From NCBI GenBank assembly GCA_014380965.1, contig JACMIV010000079.1, positions 1 to 7,240 of the forward strand: a DNA stretch of 7,240 nucleotides. Direction: 5' to 3'. Position numbers and translations under genes: made by a program. Within the stretch, counting starts at the first letter, position 1, and each line of letters begins with the position of its first letter. The DNA comes from Rhizobiaceae bacterium (GTDB lineage Bacteria > Pseudomonadota > Alphaproteobacteria > Rhizobiales > Rhizobiaceae). Under the pieces are notes generated by a model. The model saw only the letters and a program-made list of their open reading frames with translations, made no database searches and had not been told where the DNA came from. Shown in pieces: positions 6,985 through 7,240 of this stretch.

Positions 6985-6989
6985 CATTC

Positions 6990-7016
6990 ATCCTACCTTA
7001 GCGCCTGGCTTGTCAA
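6990..7016 (-). promoter_or_regulatory. Candidate sigma70-type promoter for the operon
   Basis: On the minus strand a perfect -35 hexamer TTGACA (7016-7011) is followed after 15 bases by TAGGAT (6995-6990), a 4 of 6 match to the -10 consensus. GATGAA, at an 18-base spacing, is a poorer alternative. It lies 38 bases upstream of the regulator start codon, and no competing promoter is obvious between the regulator and the binding-protein gene. Confidence 0.45.
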
Positions 7017-7065
7017 TCCCCTGTTCTCAGCAAGCTCATAATGGCGGACGCCAGTCATTGCGACG

Positions 7066-7240
7066 ATGGCTTTCGTGCGGATGTGCAGCCCTTGGATTCA
7101 AGACCCTGCGTCCGTTGGCAGAGGGGGATTGGGCACGCAGCCCTATCCGCTTGCCTCGATCGTCCGCGCGATCCTGAATCGGATCCTTGAGCAGCGGGTC
7201 GCGACCGCCGGTGAGGTCGACATCGAGACTTTGGAGCAGC
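7066..7240 (+). CDS. Possible divergent gene, N-terminal fragment, unrecognised
   Basis: A plus-strand frame is open from just after a TAA at 7039-7041 to the window end. Possible starts are ATG 7066, ATG 7081 and TTG 7129; the last is preceded by a purine-rich GAGGGGGA stretch that could serve as ribosome site. From about 7138 the translation becomes protein-like, with TQPYPLASIVRAILNRILEQ followed by an acidic stretch, and codon third positions are mostly G or C. This suggests a helical N-terminus starting near 7129, while the earlier part looks like leader sequence. I do not recognise the family. It would be transcribed divergently from the sugar operon, and the region between would be shared regulatory DNA. 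It could also be chance, since minus-strand frames here also stay open for a while. Confidence 0.35.
   Translation, partial: MAFVRMCSPWIQDPASVGRGGLGTQPYPLASIVRAILNRILEQRVATAGEVDIETLEQ

Noticed and set aside
7037..7042. CATAAT as a -10 element for the plus-strand frame
   Set aside because: The nearest -35-like hexamer (TTGTCA at 7010-7015) is 21 bases away, too far for a normal promoter, and it overlaps the minus-strand TTGACA.
7041..7187. Plus-strand ATG frame starting at 7041
   Set aside because: It ends at a TGA (7185-7187), its translation has no family features, and there is no clear ribosome site.

Overview
The window is high-GC DNA that reads as one carbohydrate-uptake and catabolism operon, transcribed entirely on the minus strand (right to left). 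The gene styles point to an alphaproteobacterium, most likely of the Rhizobiales (rhizobial, Devosia or Mesorhizobium-like). These styles are a CUT1 ABC transporter with its own ATPase, a Tat-type binding protein, an operon-borne LacI regulator and a MelA-like GH4 glycosidase. The taxonomy is an inference from gene style and base composition, not a proven assignment.

In transcription order, the layout starts with an upstream region (about 6953-7065) holding a plausible promoter and a candidate operator. A LacI-family repressor follows (6952-5867, TTG start). Next come a twin-arginine-exported sugar-binding protein (5812-4523), MalF-type permease (4479-3538), MalG-type permease (3525-2683), a cytoplasmic NAD+/metal-dependent GH4 alpha-galactosidase-like enzyme (2635-1295) and the transporter ATPase (1225-173). 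The last is the first 24 codons of a PdxA-family dehydrogenase (72-1), which runs off the left edge. All genes point the same way with gaps of 12 to 100 bases and no convincing internal terminator, so a single operon is likely.

As a working model, the binding protein captures a glycoside in the periplasm and the two permeases plus the ATPase import it unmodified. The GH4 enzyme then splits the alpha-glycosidic bond in the cytoplasm, and the LacI protein senses the sugar or a product. The PdxA-like enzyme would act on a downstream hydroxy-acid or phosphorylated hydroxy-acid. This is the least expected member and suggests the cargo is not simply melibiose or raffinose.

The most notable non-coding structure is a near-perfect 32-base inverted repeat inside the first 25 codons of the MalF-type permease gene. 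A separate 12-base perfect palindrome sits in the gap just upstream. Together they bracket the permease start codon and may set the ratio of binding protein to membrane components. The right edge (7066-7240, plus strand) carries an unrecognised partial reading frame that may be a divergent gene. I see no mobile element, CRISPR array, tRNA or rRNA, and nothing I would call a wholly new system.
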